From Streptomyces sp. S.PB5 (GTDB lineage: Bacteria > Actinomycetota > Actinomycetes > Streptomycetales > Streptomycetaceae): a DNA stretch of 64,000 bases. The translations under genes were made by a program, and so were the position numbers. The stretch is from positions 62,001 to 126,000 of the forward strand of contig NZ_JAQMWP010000016.1 in NCBI RefSeq assembly GCF_030403745.1. Reading direction: 5' to 3'. Positions 17,591 through 26,672 of this stretch are shown piece after piece (the first letter of the stretch is position 1; every line of letters begins with the position of its first letter). The notes beneath the pieces are model-generated. The model was not told where the DNA came from. It saw nothing but the letters and a program-made list of their open reading frames with translations, and ran no database searches.

Positions 17591-18744
17591 GACGCCGCGA
17601 CCCCCTCTTCGACCGCTCGGCCGGCAGCGTCTGCGGTCGCCGCCGCCCCGCCGTGGCCGGCGCGAGTCCCCGCGGCGATCCGGGCCGCGATGGCCCGGCC
17701 CAGCCCGGCCGTGGTCCCCGTGCCCCCGAGGTCGGGGGTGACCACCTCGGGCTGCTCGTCCAGAACGCTCTCGATCGCGGCCACGACGTGCGCGGCCGCC
17801 TCGTGCTCGCCGAGGTGGGTGAGCATCATGGCGCCGCTCCAGATCTGGCCCACGGGGTTGGCGACACCGAGGCCGGCGATGTCCGGCGCCGAGCCGTGCA
17901 CCGGCTCGAAGAGACTGGGGAAGGAGCGGTCGGGGTTGATGTTCGCGCTGGGGGCGATGCCGATCGTCCCGGTGCAGGCCGGGCCGAGGTCGGAGAGGAT
18001 GTCGCCGAACAGGTTGCTGGCGACGACCACGTCGTACCGGTCGGGCTGGAGGACGAACTTCGCGGCCAGGATGTCGATGTGGTCCTTGTCCGCGGTCACG
18101 TCGGGGTACCGGGCGGCCATCTCGGTGGCGCGCTCGTCCCAGTAGGGCATGGAGATCGAGATCCCGTTGCTCTTCGTCGCCCACGTCAGGTGCTTGCCCG
18201 GACGGGACGAGGCGAGTTCGAAGGCGTAGCGCAGGACACGGTCGACGCCGGTGCGTGTCATGACCGTCTCCTGCACCACCGTCTCGCGATCGGTGCCCTC
18301 GAAGATCCGGCCGCCGATGCTGGAGTATTCGCCCTCGGTGTTCTCCCGCACCACATAGAAGTCGATGTCGCCCGGCCGGTGGTCACGCAGCGGACTGCGC
18401 ACACCGCGCAGCAGCCGGACGGGGCGCAGATTGACGTACTGGTCGAAGCCCCGCCGCAGCTGGAGCAGGCTGCCCCACAACGACACATGGTCCGGAACCA
18501 CCTCCGGCCAGCCGACCGCGCCGAAGAAGATCGCGTCGAACTCGCCGAGTACCTCCCGCCAGTTCTCGGGCAGCATCGTGCCGTGGCTCAGCCAGTAGTC
18601 GGCGCTGGCGAAGTCGAACTCGGTGACGTCGAGTGCGAATCCGTGCGTCTCGGCGGCGGCCCGCAGGCACCTCAGTCCCTCCGGGACGACCTCGCGGCCG
18701 ATCCCGTCGCCCGGAATCGCTGCGATGCGATAGCTGTGCGGCAC
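17587..18744 (-). CDS. Isocitrate/isopropylmalate-type dehydrogenase (tartrate dehydrogenase-like)
   Basis: A 385-residue decarboxylating dehydrogenase. 'IAAIPGDGIGREVVPEGLR' opens the protein, 'YVVRENTEGEYSSIGG' and 'DVVVASNLFGDILSDLGPA' bind metal and substrate, and 'FEPVHGSAPDIAGLGVANP' is the NAD loop. The layout matches tartrate dehydrogenase/decarboxylase or 3-isopropylmalate dehydrogenase; 'RPVRLLRGVRSPLR' near residue 110-125 favours the tartrate group. GTG 18744 is preferred to ATG 18777 because GGGAG lies 7 bases before it. First gene of the catabolic block, divergent from the LysR gene. Confidence 0.88.
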   Translation of the reverse strand: MPHSYRIAAIPGDGIGREVVPEGLRCLRAAAETHGFALDVTEFDFASADYWLSHGTMLPENWREVLGEFDAIFFGAVGWPEVVPDHVSLWGSLLQLRRGFDQYVNLRPVRLLRGVRSPLRDHRPGDIDFYVVRENTEGEYSSIGGRIFEGTDRETVVQETVMTRTGVDRVLRYAFELASSRPGKHLTWATKSNGISISMPYWDERATEMAARYPDVTADKDHIDILAAKFVLQPDRYDVVVASNLFGDILSDLGPACTGTIGIAPSANINPDRSFPSLFEPVHGSAPDIAGLGVANPVGQIWSGAMMLTHLGEHEAAAHVVAAIESVLDEQPEVVTPDLGGTGTTAGLGRAIAARIAAGTRAGHGGAAATADAAGRAVEEGVAAS

Positions 18745-18832
18745 GAGTTCACTCCCAGTCCACGGATTGATGCGCAAGGCCGGTGACGGGCACTCCGTCC
18801 AGAGGCACTTCGGTCACGGCGCGGCTGGCTCC

Positions 18833-18881
18833 TACCTTGGCCAGCGGCGACACCCGTTACAAGGCCGTAAAGGGCAAGGTA
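18833..18881. promoter_or_regulatory. Candidate LysR operator in the divergent region
   Basis: Between the dehydrogenase start (18744) and the LysR start (18893), TACCTTG (18833-18839) and CAAGGTA (18875-18881) form a 7-bp inverted repeat. CTTGGCC and ACAAGGCC lie within it as a second, shorter pair. LysR proteins usually bind such paired half-sites 40-60 bases apart near the divergent promoters. Binding is inferred. Confidence 0.45.
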
Positions 18882-18892
18882 CGTTTTCCCCC

Positions 18893-19897
18893 ATGGAAAG
18901 CCCCCGGCGTTCTGGCCGCCCCTCGTCCAAGAGCCGTTCAGCCGTGGACGACCTGCAGTTCTTCCACGTGATCGCGTCGAGCGAGACGCTGACGGCCGCG
19001 TCCCGAGAACTCGGCTGCTCTCTGCCCGTCGTCAGCAAGCGCCTCAGCGCGCTGGAGCGCCGCCTGGACGTCCGGCTCGTGCAACGCGGCGCCCGCCGAC
19101 TCGTGCTGACGTCGGAGGGCGCGCTGTATGCGGCGCGCGCCGAGGCGATCCTCGACCAGGTACGCGAGCTGGAGGACACCATCACCGACACGGCCGGGGG
19201 GCTGCGCGGGTCCGTGGTCGTCGAGGCCACGCTCGGTCTCGGCCGCGCGCACATCGCGCCGCTGCTCGGCGAGTTCGCCGCGGCCCACCCGGACCTGCAC
19301 GTCCGGCTCCAGACGTCCGCGCTGCCGCTGCGGCCCCACCAGCGTGAGTTCGACGTCGCCGTCCACGTGGGCATGCCGCCCGACTCCTCGCTGCGCATGC
19401 GGCGGCTGGCCAGGAACCGGCGCGTGCCCTGCGCGGCGCCGTCCTACCTCGCCGAGCACGGCACCCCGGACAGCATCGAGGATCTGGCCCGCCACAACTG
19501 CATCGTGCTGCGGGAGAACGAGAGCGACTTCGCGCTCTGGCGCTTCGGGGACGCGGCCCGCCCACGGCACGTGCGGGTGAACGGCAGCCTGTCCAGCAAC
19601 GACGGTGACGTGGTGACCGGCTGGGCCCTCGAGGGCCGTGGTGTGATCATGCGGTCGGAGTGGCACATCAGACCGCATCTGGAGCGCGGCGAGCTCGTCC
19701 GGGTCCTGCCGCACCTGCCGACACCGGCCGCCGACATCTACGCCCTCCTGGAGGAGGACGGGCACGTCCCGCGACGCGTCAGCGCCCTCATCGACCACCT
19801 CGCCGCGCGGCTCCCGCTCCGGCTGGATCACGCCGCGGATCAGCCGACCGTCCCCCGGAGCGCCGGCCGGCCCCTGTCCGGTGCGCGGCCCGCCTGA
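18893..19897 (+). CDS. LysR-family transcriptional regulator
   Basis: A 334-residue regulator. The helix-turn-helix is at about 20-75 ('LQFFHVIASSETLTAASREL', then 'LPVVSKRLSALERRLDVRLV'), followed by the effector-binding fold to residue 300. Motifs such as 'GRAHIAPLLGEFAAAHPDL' and 'SNDGDVVTGWALEGRGVIMRS' resemble the DmlR/YafC-type subgroup that controls dicarboxylate genes. It is transcribed away from the dehydrogenase-Hyu-AtuA block, the usual placing for its direct activator or repressor. Confidence 0.9.
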   Translation: MESPRRSGRPSSKSRSAVDDLQFFHVIASSETLTAASRELGCSLPVVSKRLSALERRLDVRLVQRGARRLVLTSEGALYAARAEAILDQVRELEDTITDTAGGLRGSVVVEATLGLGRAHIAPLLGEFAAAHPDLHVRLQTSALPLRPHQREFDVAVHVGMPPDSSLRMRRLARNRRVPCAAPSYLAEHGTPDSIEDLARHNCIVLRENESDFALWRFGDAARPRHVRVNGSLSSNDGDVVTGWALEGRGVIMRSEWHIRPHLERGELVRVLPHLPTPAADIYALLEEDGHVPRRVSALIDHLAARLPLRLDHAADQPTVPRSAGRPLSGARPA

Positions 19898-20007
19898 CGG
19901 CACCGGAGCCGAACCGTCAAAAAACCCTCAAGTTCCGCATGCGGCGGTCGTCAAGTGCCCTCAGAAGGATGTGCCGGGTCGTCTTCCGCACAGTGAGGGA
20001 ATCTTTG

Positions 20008-22263
20008 ATGGCTACGCTCTTGTACCGGCTGGGCGCGTTCGGCGCCCGTCGGTGGCGAACGATGTTGATCGGATGGCTCCTGGCCCTCGTCGCGGTGGTC
20101 GGTCTGGGGGTTTCCTTCGCCGGTTCCTTCGCCGACAGCAGCTCCATTCCCGGCTCTCCGGCCCAGACGGCGCTGACGAAGATGGAACGGCACTTCCCCG
20201 AGCCGGATGCGCAGTCGGCACGGATCGTGTTCCAGGCGCCGGCCGGCCGCAAGGTGACCGAGCCTCAGCTGCACGACTCCCTGAAGGCCACACTGGAGGC
20301 CACGGGCCGAGTGCCGGGGGTGAGCAAGGTCAGTGACCCGGAGCGAAATGACGCCGTCTCCGGGGACGGACGCACCGCGGTGGCCGAGGTCACGTTCACC
20401 ACGAAGGAGGCCGACGACGTGCCGGAGGGCACGCTGGACGCGGTGAGGGCCGCCGGGACGTCGGCGGAGCGGGCAGGCCTGCGGACCATCTACGGCGGTG
20501 AGCCCTACGAGACCTCGCACCCGCCCGTGGGACCCGGTGAACTGCTCGGTCTGGGCGTGGCCCTGGTCATCCTGGTGATCACGTTCGGGTCGCTCCTCGC
20601 CGCCGGTCTGCCCCTGCTCACCGCGGTTCTCGGCATCGTCGCAACGGTGGCCGCGATGATGGGTCTGGCCACGGTCTTCGACGTCTCCGACAACGCACCC
20701 ACCCTGGCGATCATGCTGGGGCTGGCCGTCGGTATCGACTACGCCCTGTTCATCGTCTCCCGCCACCGCGCCCAACTGGGTGCCGGTATGCCGGTCAGGG
20801 AATCCATCGCCAGGGCCACCGCCACCGCGGGCAGCGCCGTCGTGTTCGCCGGAGCCACCGTCCTCATCGCACTCGCCGGTCTGTCGGTGGCCGGCGTGCC
20901 GATGCTCACCTCGATGGGACTGGCCTCGGCCGGAGCAGTCGCGGTCGCCGTGATCACCGCCCTGACCCTGCTGCCCGCCCTGATGGGGATGGCTGGCCAC
21001 CGGCTCACCCCCCGGGCACCCCGGCCCGCGGCCCGGCGCCGCCGGTTCCTGCCCGTGATCGGCCGCAGGCGCGCCCTGCGGCCGGCGGCGCCCAGCGGCC
21101 GGCCGGCCACGATGGGCGTGCGCTGGACCCAGGGTGTGCTGCGCCACCCCGTGCGCAACCTGATCCTGGGCACCGCCGTGCTGATCGCCCTGGCCGTCCC
21201 CGGCATGGAGCTGAAGCTGGCGCTCACCGACGAGGGCTCCAGCGACACGAGCAGTTCCAGCCGCCAGGCCTACGACGTCATCGGCGACGCCTTCGGTCCC
21301 GGCGCCAACGGCCCCCTCGTCGTCCTCGTCGAGAACGACGACCCGGCCACCGTCCACTCCACGGCCACCGCCGTCGAGGACTCGTTGCGCAAGGTCGAGG
21401 GGATCGCGGACGTCAGCGGTGTCGACCTGGCCGAGAACGACACTGCGGCAAGGATCCAGATCATCCCCGAGACCGGACCGCGGTCCGAGGAGACCAGCAG
21501 CCTCGTGGCCCGGCTGCGCGCCCGGATGCAGCCACTGGCACAGTCCAGCGGCTCCTACGTGGCCGTCACCGGTATGACCGCGGTCAGCATCGACGTCTCC
21601 GACAAGCTCAGCGGCGCGCTCGTGCCGTTCGTGATCGTCGTCGTCGGCCTCTCCCTGCTCCTGCTGATGATCGCCTTCCGGTCGATCGCCATCCCGGTCA
21701 AGGCGACCATCGGCTTCCTGCTGTCCGTGGGCGCCGCCTTCGGAGCCACCGTCGCGGTCTTCCAGTGGGGCTGGCTGGCCGGAGTGCTGGGCGTACCCAG
21801 CGAGGGACCCGTGGCCAGCTTCGTGCCCATCATCGTGATGTCCGTGCTCTTCGGGCTGGCCATGGACTACGAGGTGTTCCTCGTCTCCGCCATGCGCGAG
21901 GACTACAACCGCCACCACCACGCCCGCACCGCCATCCTCAACGGCGCCCGCAACTCCGCCCGTGTGGTAACTTCTGCGGCGCTCATCATGATCGCGGTGT
22001 TCGTCAGCTTCCTGTTCTCCCACGACCCCGACATCATGCCGATCGCCTTCGCCCTGGCCTTCGGAGTCATGGTCGACGCCTTCCTGGTCCGCATGACCCT
22101 CGTGCCGGCGGCCCTGGCACTCCTCGGGGACCGGGCCTGGCGGCTGCCACGACGCCTGGACCGAGTCCTGCCCCATCTCGACGTCGAGGGCGAGAACTTC
22201 CACGCCCCCCAGCCGACGGCCCCACACACCCCCGCCAAGGAATCCGCCCCCGCACGCCCGTGA
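20008..22263 (+). CDS. MMPL-family RND transporter
   Basis: A 751-residue membrane exporter with two repeats, each one helix, an extracellular domain and five or six helices. The 'GIDYALFIVSRHR' and 'AMDYEVFLVSAMRED' segments in the two halves carry the aspartate pair of the MMPL proton relay. ATG 20008 has GAGGGA 7 bases upstream. MMPL proteins in actinomycetes export lipids, siderophores or antibiotics. A two-component system follows immediately and probably senses the same compound or envelope stress. Confidence 0.92.
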   Translation: MATLLYRLGAFGARRWRTMLIGWLLALVAVVGLGVSFAGSFADSSSIPGSPAQTALTKMERHFPEPDAQSARIVFQAPAGRKVTEPQLHDSLKATLEATGRVPGVSKVSDPERNDAVSGDGRTAVAEVTFTTKEADDVPEGTLDAVRAAGTSAERAGLRTIYGGEPYETSHPPVGPGELLGLGVALVILVITFGSLLAAGLPLLTAVLGIVATVAAMMGLATVFDVSDNAPTLAIMLGLAVGIDYALFIVSRHRAQLGAGMPVRESIARATATAGSAVVFAGATVLIALAGLSVAGVPMLTSMGLASAGAVAVAVITALTLLPALMGMAGHRLTPRAPRPAARRRRFLPVIGRRRALRPAAPSGRPATMGVRWTQGVLRHPVRNLILGTAVLIALAVPGMELKLALTDEGSSDTSSSSRQAYDVIGDAFGPGANGPLVVLVENDDPATVHSTATAVEDSLRKVEGIADVSGVDLAENDTAARIQIIPETGPRSEETSSLVARLRARMQPLAQSSGSYVAVTGMTAVSIDVSDKLSGALVPFVIVVVGLSLLLLMIAFRSIAIPVKATIGFLLSVGAAFGATVAVFQWGWLAGVLGVPSEGPVASFVPIIVMSVLFGLAMDYEVFLVSAMREDYNRHHHARTAILNGARNSARVVTSAALIMIAVFVSFLFSHDPDIMPIAFALAFGVMVDAFLVRMTLVPAALALLGDRAWRLPRRLDRVLPHLDVEGENFHAPQPTAPHTPAKESAPARP

Positions 22264-22363
22264 CCCCACCATGACCAGCAGCGCCGCTACCGGGACACCC
22301 GAGTCGGCCCCACCGGCGGCAGCGGCAGACCTCGGTCGGCCGCTGCCGCCACCAGGAGCACAC

Positions 22364-23086
22364 ATGAACGCCGTCAACACGCCGGCCACCGCCGACCGCG
22401 TCCTCGTCGTCGACGACGATCCCGGTATCAGGCGCCTGCTGATCTCGGCACTGCAGTTCGCCGGATTCGACGTCGAAACGGCGGGCGACCTGAGCGAGGC
22501 CCTCGACCAGGTCGCCCGCCGCCCCCCGGACGTCATCGTCCTCGACGTGATGCTCCCCGGCGCCGACGGCTTCGAGATCCTCCAACTCCTGCGCTCCCGC
22601 GCCATCGACGTCCCCGTCCTCTTCCTCACCGCACGCGACGCCGTCGAGGACCGCGTACGGGGACTGCGCCTGGGCGGCGACGACTACGTCACCAAACCCT
22701 TCAGCGTCGTCGAGGTCGGCGCCCGCCTGCAGGCCCTGCTGCGTCGCGCCCGCGGTGGAACAACCCCCGCCGCCGAGGAGACCCGCCTGTCCTGTGACGA
22801 CCTCACGCTCGACGACCTCCGTCACGAAGTCCGCCGAGACGGCCGACTCATCGAACTCTCCCCCACCGAATACCGACTGCTGCACTACCTGCTCAGTCAC
22901 CAGGGGCAGGTCCTCTCCCGCGCCCAGATCCTCGAGGCCGTGTGGCAGTACGACTTCGGCGGGGACTCCGTGGTCGTCGAGCGTTTCGTCTCCAACCTCC
23001 GACGCAAGATCGACCATGGCCGCACACCACTGCTGCACACCGTCCGCGGTGTCGGCTACACCCTCCGAGAGCAGGACGGCACGTGA
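22364..23086 (+). CDS. OmpR/PhoB-type response regulator
   Basis: A 240-residue regulator read from ATG 22364, which has AGGAG 5 bases upstream; an in-frame ATG at 22271 exists but lacks this site. The receiver has the acidic patch 'VVDDDPG', phospho-acceptor in 'VIVLDVMLPG' and lysine in 'VTKPFSV'. The winged-helix part ends 'LLHTVRGVGYTLREQDGT', typical of MprA/PrrA-like proteins. It overlaps the kinase gene as GTGA. Confidence 0.93.
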   Translation: MNAVNTPATADRVLVVDDDPGIRRLLISALQFAGFDVETAGDLSEALDQVARRPPDVIVLDVMLPGADGFEILQLLRSRAIDVPVLFLTARDAVEDRVRGLRLGGDDYVTKPFSVVEVGARLQALLRRARGGTTPAAEETRLSCDDLTLDDLRHEVRRDGRLIELSPTEYRLLHYLLSHQGQVLSRAQILEAVWQYDFGGDSVVVERFVSNLRRKIDHGRTPLLHTVRGVGYTLREQDGT

Positions 23087-24498
23087 GACTCCGCCGCCGC
23101 CTTCCCTGGGCCTCCTCCAGCGTCCGCCTGCGCCTGCTCGCCGGCCTGGCGGTCCTCCTCGTCGTCGGCCTGGTCGCCAGCGCCGTCATCAGCGCCCTCC
23201 TCCTGGAGGACTTCCTGGACAGGCGCAACGAGGACACCCTCAAGGCCAATGCCGCGCGTCTGGCGCGGGTCATCGGTCAGGGACCGCAAACCGCCGATGC
23301 CGACCAGCTCGGCGCACTGCTCGGCTCGCCCCTGGGCACGGTGGCCGTCGACGAGGGCAACAGGGTCCTGCTGAGCACCGGCTCCGCGTCCCGGGCCGCC
23401 CACGAGGTGGCCGCGTTCAGCGCGACGGCGCCGACGGGGAGCGTGGTCACTCTCGAGGGCGTTGACCTCAGCGCCGTACGCATCCCCAGCCCCGGGCTGG
23501 TCATCGACCGCGGGCCCGCAGAAGGCACCGTGGCGCCTGCGACCGTCATCCTCACCATCGACACCTCCGTCGACGACACCACCACCGGCGTGCTCATCAG
23601 ACGGCAACTGGCGTTGATCGGGGGCACGTTACTGGTGCTGCTGGGGCTGTCCGTCGTCGTTCTCCGGCTCGGCATGCGCCCGCTCGTCCGCATGGCCCGC
23701 AGCGCCGACACCATCGCCGCGGGATCCCTGAGCGAACGGCTGCCCACCCACCGCAACGGCAGCGAGGCCGACCTGCTGGCCAAGGCGGTCAACCGGGCGT
23801 TCGACGCCCAGGCCCGCGCGGAGGCGACCGTTCGCTCGCTGGCCGCCGACACCTCCCACGAGCTGCGCACTCCCCTGTCCACGATCTCCGGCTGGCTCGA
23901 CCTGCACCGCCAGGGCGGCCTGTCCGGTCCGGGCCTGGAAACCGCGCTCGAGCACATCGAGAACGAGGTGGGCCGGATGCGCCTGCTCGTGGAGGATCTC
24001 GCGCTGCTCGCCCGCCTGGACGCCGGCCGTCCCGTGGAGCAGGACGACGTGGACCTCACCGTCCTGGCCGCCGGCGTCATCGAGGACGCGCAGATCATCT
24101 ACCCCCGGCGCGACATCGCCATGGCGTCCGCCCTGCCCGCCCCCGTCGTCGGCGACGCCGCCCGGCTGCAGCAGGTTCTGCGCAATCTCGTCGGCAACGC
24201 CGTCCAGCACACTCCGGCCCGGACCTCCGTACGCGTCGAGGTCACCCTGAGCCGGGAGACCGTGCAACTGAGTGTCGTCGACAACGGCCCTGGGATCTCG
24301 GCCGACGACCTGCCCCGCGTCTTCGAGCGCTTCTGGCGCGCCGAGGCCAGTCGCAGCCGCGCCTACGGCGGTTCCGGTCTCGGCCTGGCCATCGTGGAAG
24401 CCATCGTCCACGCCCACCAGGGGCAGGTGGACGTGCAGTCGGAGGTGGGAGTCGGAACCATCGTCACCATCCGGCTCCCGCGCGGCCATCGCCCGTGA
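23083..24498 (+). CDS. Sensor histidine kinase
   Basis: A 471-residue kinase from GTG 23083. Two helices (about 15-40 and 180-205) flank a periplasmic-type sensor of about 140 residues; a HAMP linker leads to 'LAADTSHELRTPLSTISGWL' with the phospho-histidine. The ATPase domain has 'VLRNLVGNAVQHT', 'VDNGPGIS' and 'GGSGLGLAIVEAIV'. Cognate to the preceding regulator; both follow the MMPL exporter, so export or envelope homeostasis is the likely target. Confidence 0.92.
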   Translation: MRLRRRLPWASSSVRLRLLAGLAVLLVVGLVASAVISALLLEDFLDRRNEDTLKANAARLARVIGQGPQTADADQLGALLGSPLGTVAVDEGNRVLLSTGSASRAAHEVAAFSATAPTGSVVTLEGVDLSAVRIPSPGLVIDRGPAEGTVAPATVILTIDTSVDDTTTGVLIRRQLALIGGTLLVLLGLSVVVLRLGMRPLVRMARSADTIAAGSLSERLPTHRNGSEADLLAKAVNRAFDAQARAEATVRSLAADTSHELRTPLSTISGWLDLHRQGGLSGPGLETALEHIENEVGRMRLLVEDLALLARLDAGRPVEQDDVDLTVLAAGVIEDAQIIYPRRDIAMASALPAPVVGDAARLQQVLRNLVGNAVQHTPARTSVRVEVTLSRETVQLSVVDNGPGISADDLPRVFERFWRAEASRSRAYGGSGLGLAIVEAIVHAHQGQVDVQSEVGVGTIVTIRLPRGHRP

Positions 24499-24589
24499 CG
24501 TTCGCCCTCGGCACCCGGCCCACTGACCCGCACCCGCCCCCAGCTTCACTGGCCTGCCCTCTTACGGTCGGCCGGCGCGTGCCCTGTGC

Positions 24590-24705
24590 GCGGGCGCAGC
24601 GACCACCACCGTCTATCCGCAGACCGACGCCGACGAATCGGCGTACGTCCTGTCGCGCTCCGGCAGCCGGGTGCTCCTCGCGGAGAGCACCGAGCAACTG
24701 GCCGA
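24590..24705 (+). pseudogene. N-terminal-region fragment of a long-chain acyl-CoA synthetase
   Basis: Reads 'AGAATTTVYPQTDADESAYV' then 'LSRSGSRVLLAES', which corresponds to the region about 100-140 residues into FadD15-type long-chain fatty-acid-CoA ligases. There is no preceding start and the similarity stops near 24705. A second fragment from the C-terminal part of the same kind of enzyme lies at 28455 on the same strand and in the right order. Confidence 0.6.
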
Positions 24706-24830
24706 GCTGGAAGCCCGGTACAGGCCGCGTCTGGAACGCGACCCCGAGCTGATCAAGGAGCGGGTCCGCGCCATCGCCAAGGACCAGCTGGCCACCGTCA
24801 TCTTGCTCCACGCCACTTCCCTGATGATTG
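24706..24830 (+). other. Unidentified gene fragment
   Basis: Reads on in the same frame as the acyl-CoA synthetase piece but no longer resembles it: 'RLERDPELIKERVRAIAKDQ' then 'LATVILLHATSLMIE'. The helical, charged composition looks like real coding sequence rather than noise. I do not recognise the family; association with the recombinase piece that follows is possible. Confidence 0.35.
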
Positions 24831-24851
24831 AGCGAGTTCAAGCGTCAGGGG

Positions 24852-25066
24852 AGGCGTTGGTTGAACGAGTGGCATGTGGTGCGCGTGCCGGATCCCGAGC
24901 GCTGGGGAACGCTGCCGCCTGAAGGGATCCTGGGGGTCCAGGATCTACCGGCGGCGGTCGCCCGGATCGGTCTGCGGCCGGGTGACCCGGTGTTCGTGGC
25001 GCCGGACGGCACGGTCGACCGGGACCTGCTGGACTTCGTCCGCTCCCTTGAGTTCCGGAACCTGGA
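24852..25066 (+). pseudogene. N-terminal fragment of a tyrosine recombinase
   Basis: About 70 codons reading 'LNEWHVVRVPDPERW', 'GLRPGDPVFVAPDGTVDRDL' and 'LDFVRSLEFRNLEP' resemble the N-terminal arm of integrases common in actinomycete mobile elements, just before the 'ETKRNYATDI' helix. The frame then runs into unrelated sequence; the catalytic domain with its Arg/His/Tyr residues is absent, so this is a remnant. It marks the left part of a segment inserted into the acyl-CoA synthetase gene. Confidence 0.55.
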
Positions 25067-25204
25067 GCCGAGATCGAAGAGCTCCGCCAGCTGGTGGCCA
25101 GGCTCACCCTCGCCAGCGCCGTGCTCCTCCAGGACGACGATCAGCAGGCACAGGGCACATCTGCCGCCGACAACGTCGTGCCATTGCGCCGATCACCCAC
25201 CTGA
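25067..25204 (+). pseudogene. C-terminal tail of a small coiled-coil protein
   Basis: A 45-codon frame without its own start reads 'AEIEELRQLVARLTLASAVL' then 'LQDDDQQAQGTSAADNVVPLRRSPT' to TGA 25202-25204. A heptad-rich helix followed by a 'VVPLRR' tail resembles small accessory proteins encoded next to actinomycete integrases. The identification is by general resemblance only. Confidence 0.4.
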
Positions 25205-25313
25205 CGACTCGGGTGGCGGCGCCACCCGAGCCGGTGGGCGCACCTCTCTGGAGAGGCGTCGACAAGCTGTGCCATGGCACGCGAAGGCACGCCGACGCGG
25301 AACGCGCAGTGGG

Positions 25314-25976
25314 TCAGTCTCGTGTGTTCCACACGAGCGGGGCCTGGTGGATCCAGATGCCTTGTTCGATGGTGTCCAGGAGAAAGCCGGCGAGGTCGGC
25401 GCGGTTGATCCAGGGGCCGGGCTTGTCGGTGCCGGCCTCGGCGGCCCGCAGCGGACCGCGGGCCGGTTTGTCGGTGAGGGCGACGGCCCGAGCGAGGGTC
25501 CAGTCGGTGTCGGAAGCCCGCACGGCCTGGTCGACGCCATGGTGGTCGGTGAAGCTGGCCTTGATGTTGGACAGGTTGACGGCGGCCTTGGCCAGGGGGC
25601 TCATCCGGGCCCAGTCGTCTCCCGCGCCCTGTGTGGAGACGAGGACGATCCGGCGGATGTCCTGCTCGCCCATGGCGGTGAGGGTGTTGCGGGTGGCGTT
25701 GGTCATGAACATCGGCGGGCTGACGGGTTTGGCCCAGGGGTTGTCCGAGGCCCGGGAGTTGTTCAGCGCGCTGATCACGGCCTCGGTGCCCTGAGCGGCC
25801 TTGCGAATGTCGTCGAGGCTGGTTGGGCTGCCCTGGATGAGTTCGACGTCAGCCGGTGCCTGAACGGTGTCGGGGTTGCGCACCAGTGCACGAACCCGGT
25901 GACCGCGTGCGGCCGCCTGTGCGAGCACATGCGTCCCGGTGCGCCCACTGCCGCCGAGAACAAGCAGATCAGTCAT
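25314..25976 (-). CDS. NAD(P)H-binding (NmrA/atypical SDR) protein
   Basis: A 220-residue single Rossmann-domain protein with the motif GGSGRTG at about 8-14, 'GHRVRALVRNPD', 'AVISALNNS' and 'RIVLVSTQGAG'. It lacks the YxxxK pair of classical SDRs, typical of NmrA-like or flavin-reductase-like redox-sensing proteins. It is the last gene of a minus-strand group with AzoR and a DsbA-family protein. Confidence 0.88.
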   Translation of the reverse strand: MTDLLVLGGSGRTGTHVLAQAAARGHRVRALVRNPDTVQAPADVELIQGSPTSLDDIRKAAQGTEAVISALNNSRASDNPWAKPVSPPMFMTNATRNTLTAMGEQDIRRIVLVSTQGAGDDWARMSPLAKAAVNLSNIKASFTDHHGVDQAVRASDTDWTLARAVALTDKPARGPLRAAEAGTDKPGPWINRADLAGFLLDTIEQGIWIHQAPLVWNTRD

Positions 25977-25997
25977 GAGATTTCACCTATGGAGAAG

Positions 25998-26642
25998 TCA
26001 GGCGGCGGACGGAGCGCTGATGGTCGTGGCAAGACGGCGGACCTGGTCGTGGGTATCGGCCAGGGATGCCTCGTGCAGCGGGATGAGCGAGGCCAGCGTC
26101 GAGGCGTGGGGCGCCATGGTCAGGTCGGCTGTCACCGCGGTCACGTCCAGGCCAAGGAGGTTGGGGTTGCCCAGGACCGCTTCCAGCGCGGGCACCACGT
26201 AATCCAGGCCGTGATTGGGTGTGCCGGGCCCGTAGCCGCCGCCTCGGGCGGAGATCAGCACGGCCGGCCGTCCCTCGGCGGGAGAGGGACCGGCGTGGTT
26301 CAGGGTGCGGCCGTCGACGATGATCTGGTCCAGCCACGCCTTGAACACCGATGGCATCGTGAGGTTGTACATCGGCACGGTGAACAGGTAGGCGCCGGCG
26401 CCGAGGAACTCCTCGATCAACTCGTCCTGGAGGGCGGCGGCTGCGGCCTGTTCCGGGGTGTGCGCAGCGGGGTCGGTGGTTCGGGCGGAAATACCCGCCG
26501 CGTTCAGGTGAGGCACGGGTGCGGCGGCGAGGTCGCGGTGGACAACGGCGCCCGGCCACGCGTCCCGGAAGGACTGGGCGACTTGGCGGGAGACCGATGT
26601 CTCGCCCAGCGAGGAGGAATCGATGTGGAGCAGGTACGACAT
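25998..26642 (-). CDS. azoR: FMN-dependent NADH:quinone oxidoreductase/azoreductase
   Basis: A 214-residue flavodoxin-fold reductase. 'LLHIDSSSLGETSVSRQVAQ' binds the FMN phosphate, 'YLFTVPMYNLTMPSVFKAWL' is the family core motif and 'LISARGGGYGPG' contacts the isoalloxazine ring. AzoR enzymes reduce quinones and azo compounds with NADH and protect against electrophile stress. It lies 21 bases upstream of the NmrA-like gene and 30 bases downstream of the DsbA-family gene, so one transcript is likely. Confidence 0.92.
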   Translation of the reverse strand: MSYLLHIDSSSLGETSVSRQVAQSFRDAWPGAVVHRDLAAAPVPHLNAAGISARTTDPAAHTPEQAAAAALQDELIEEFLGAGAYLFTVPMYNLTMPSVFKAWLDQIIVDGRTLNHAGPSPAEGRPAVLISARGGGYGPGTPNHGLDYVVPALEAVLGNPNLLGLDVTAVTADLTMAPHASTLASLIPLHEASLADTHDQVRRLATTISAPSAA

Positions 26643-26672
26643 GACGGGTCCTTCACGAGTTGAGCTGAGGGA

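Noticed and set aside
19951..22629. 892-codon minus-strand frame opposite the MMPL gene
   Set aside because: Reads as His/Gly/Asp repeats without a family; the plus strand holds a clear MMPL protein with its ribosome site.
24828..26663. 611-codon plus-strand frame spanning recombinase debris and two minus-strand genes
   Set aside because: Only its first 80 codons resemble a protein (the recombinase fragment); the rest is antisense of the NmrA-like and AzoR genes.
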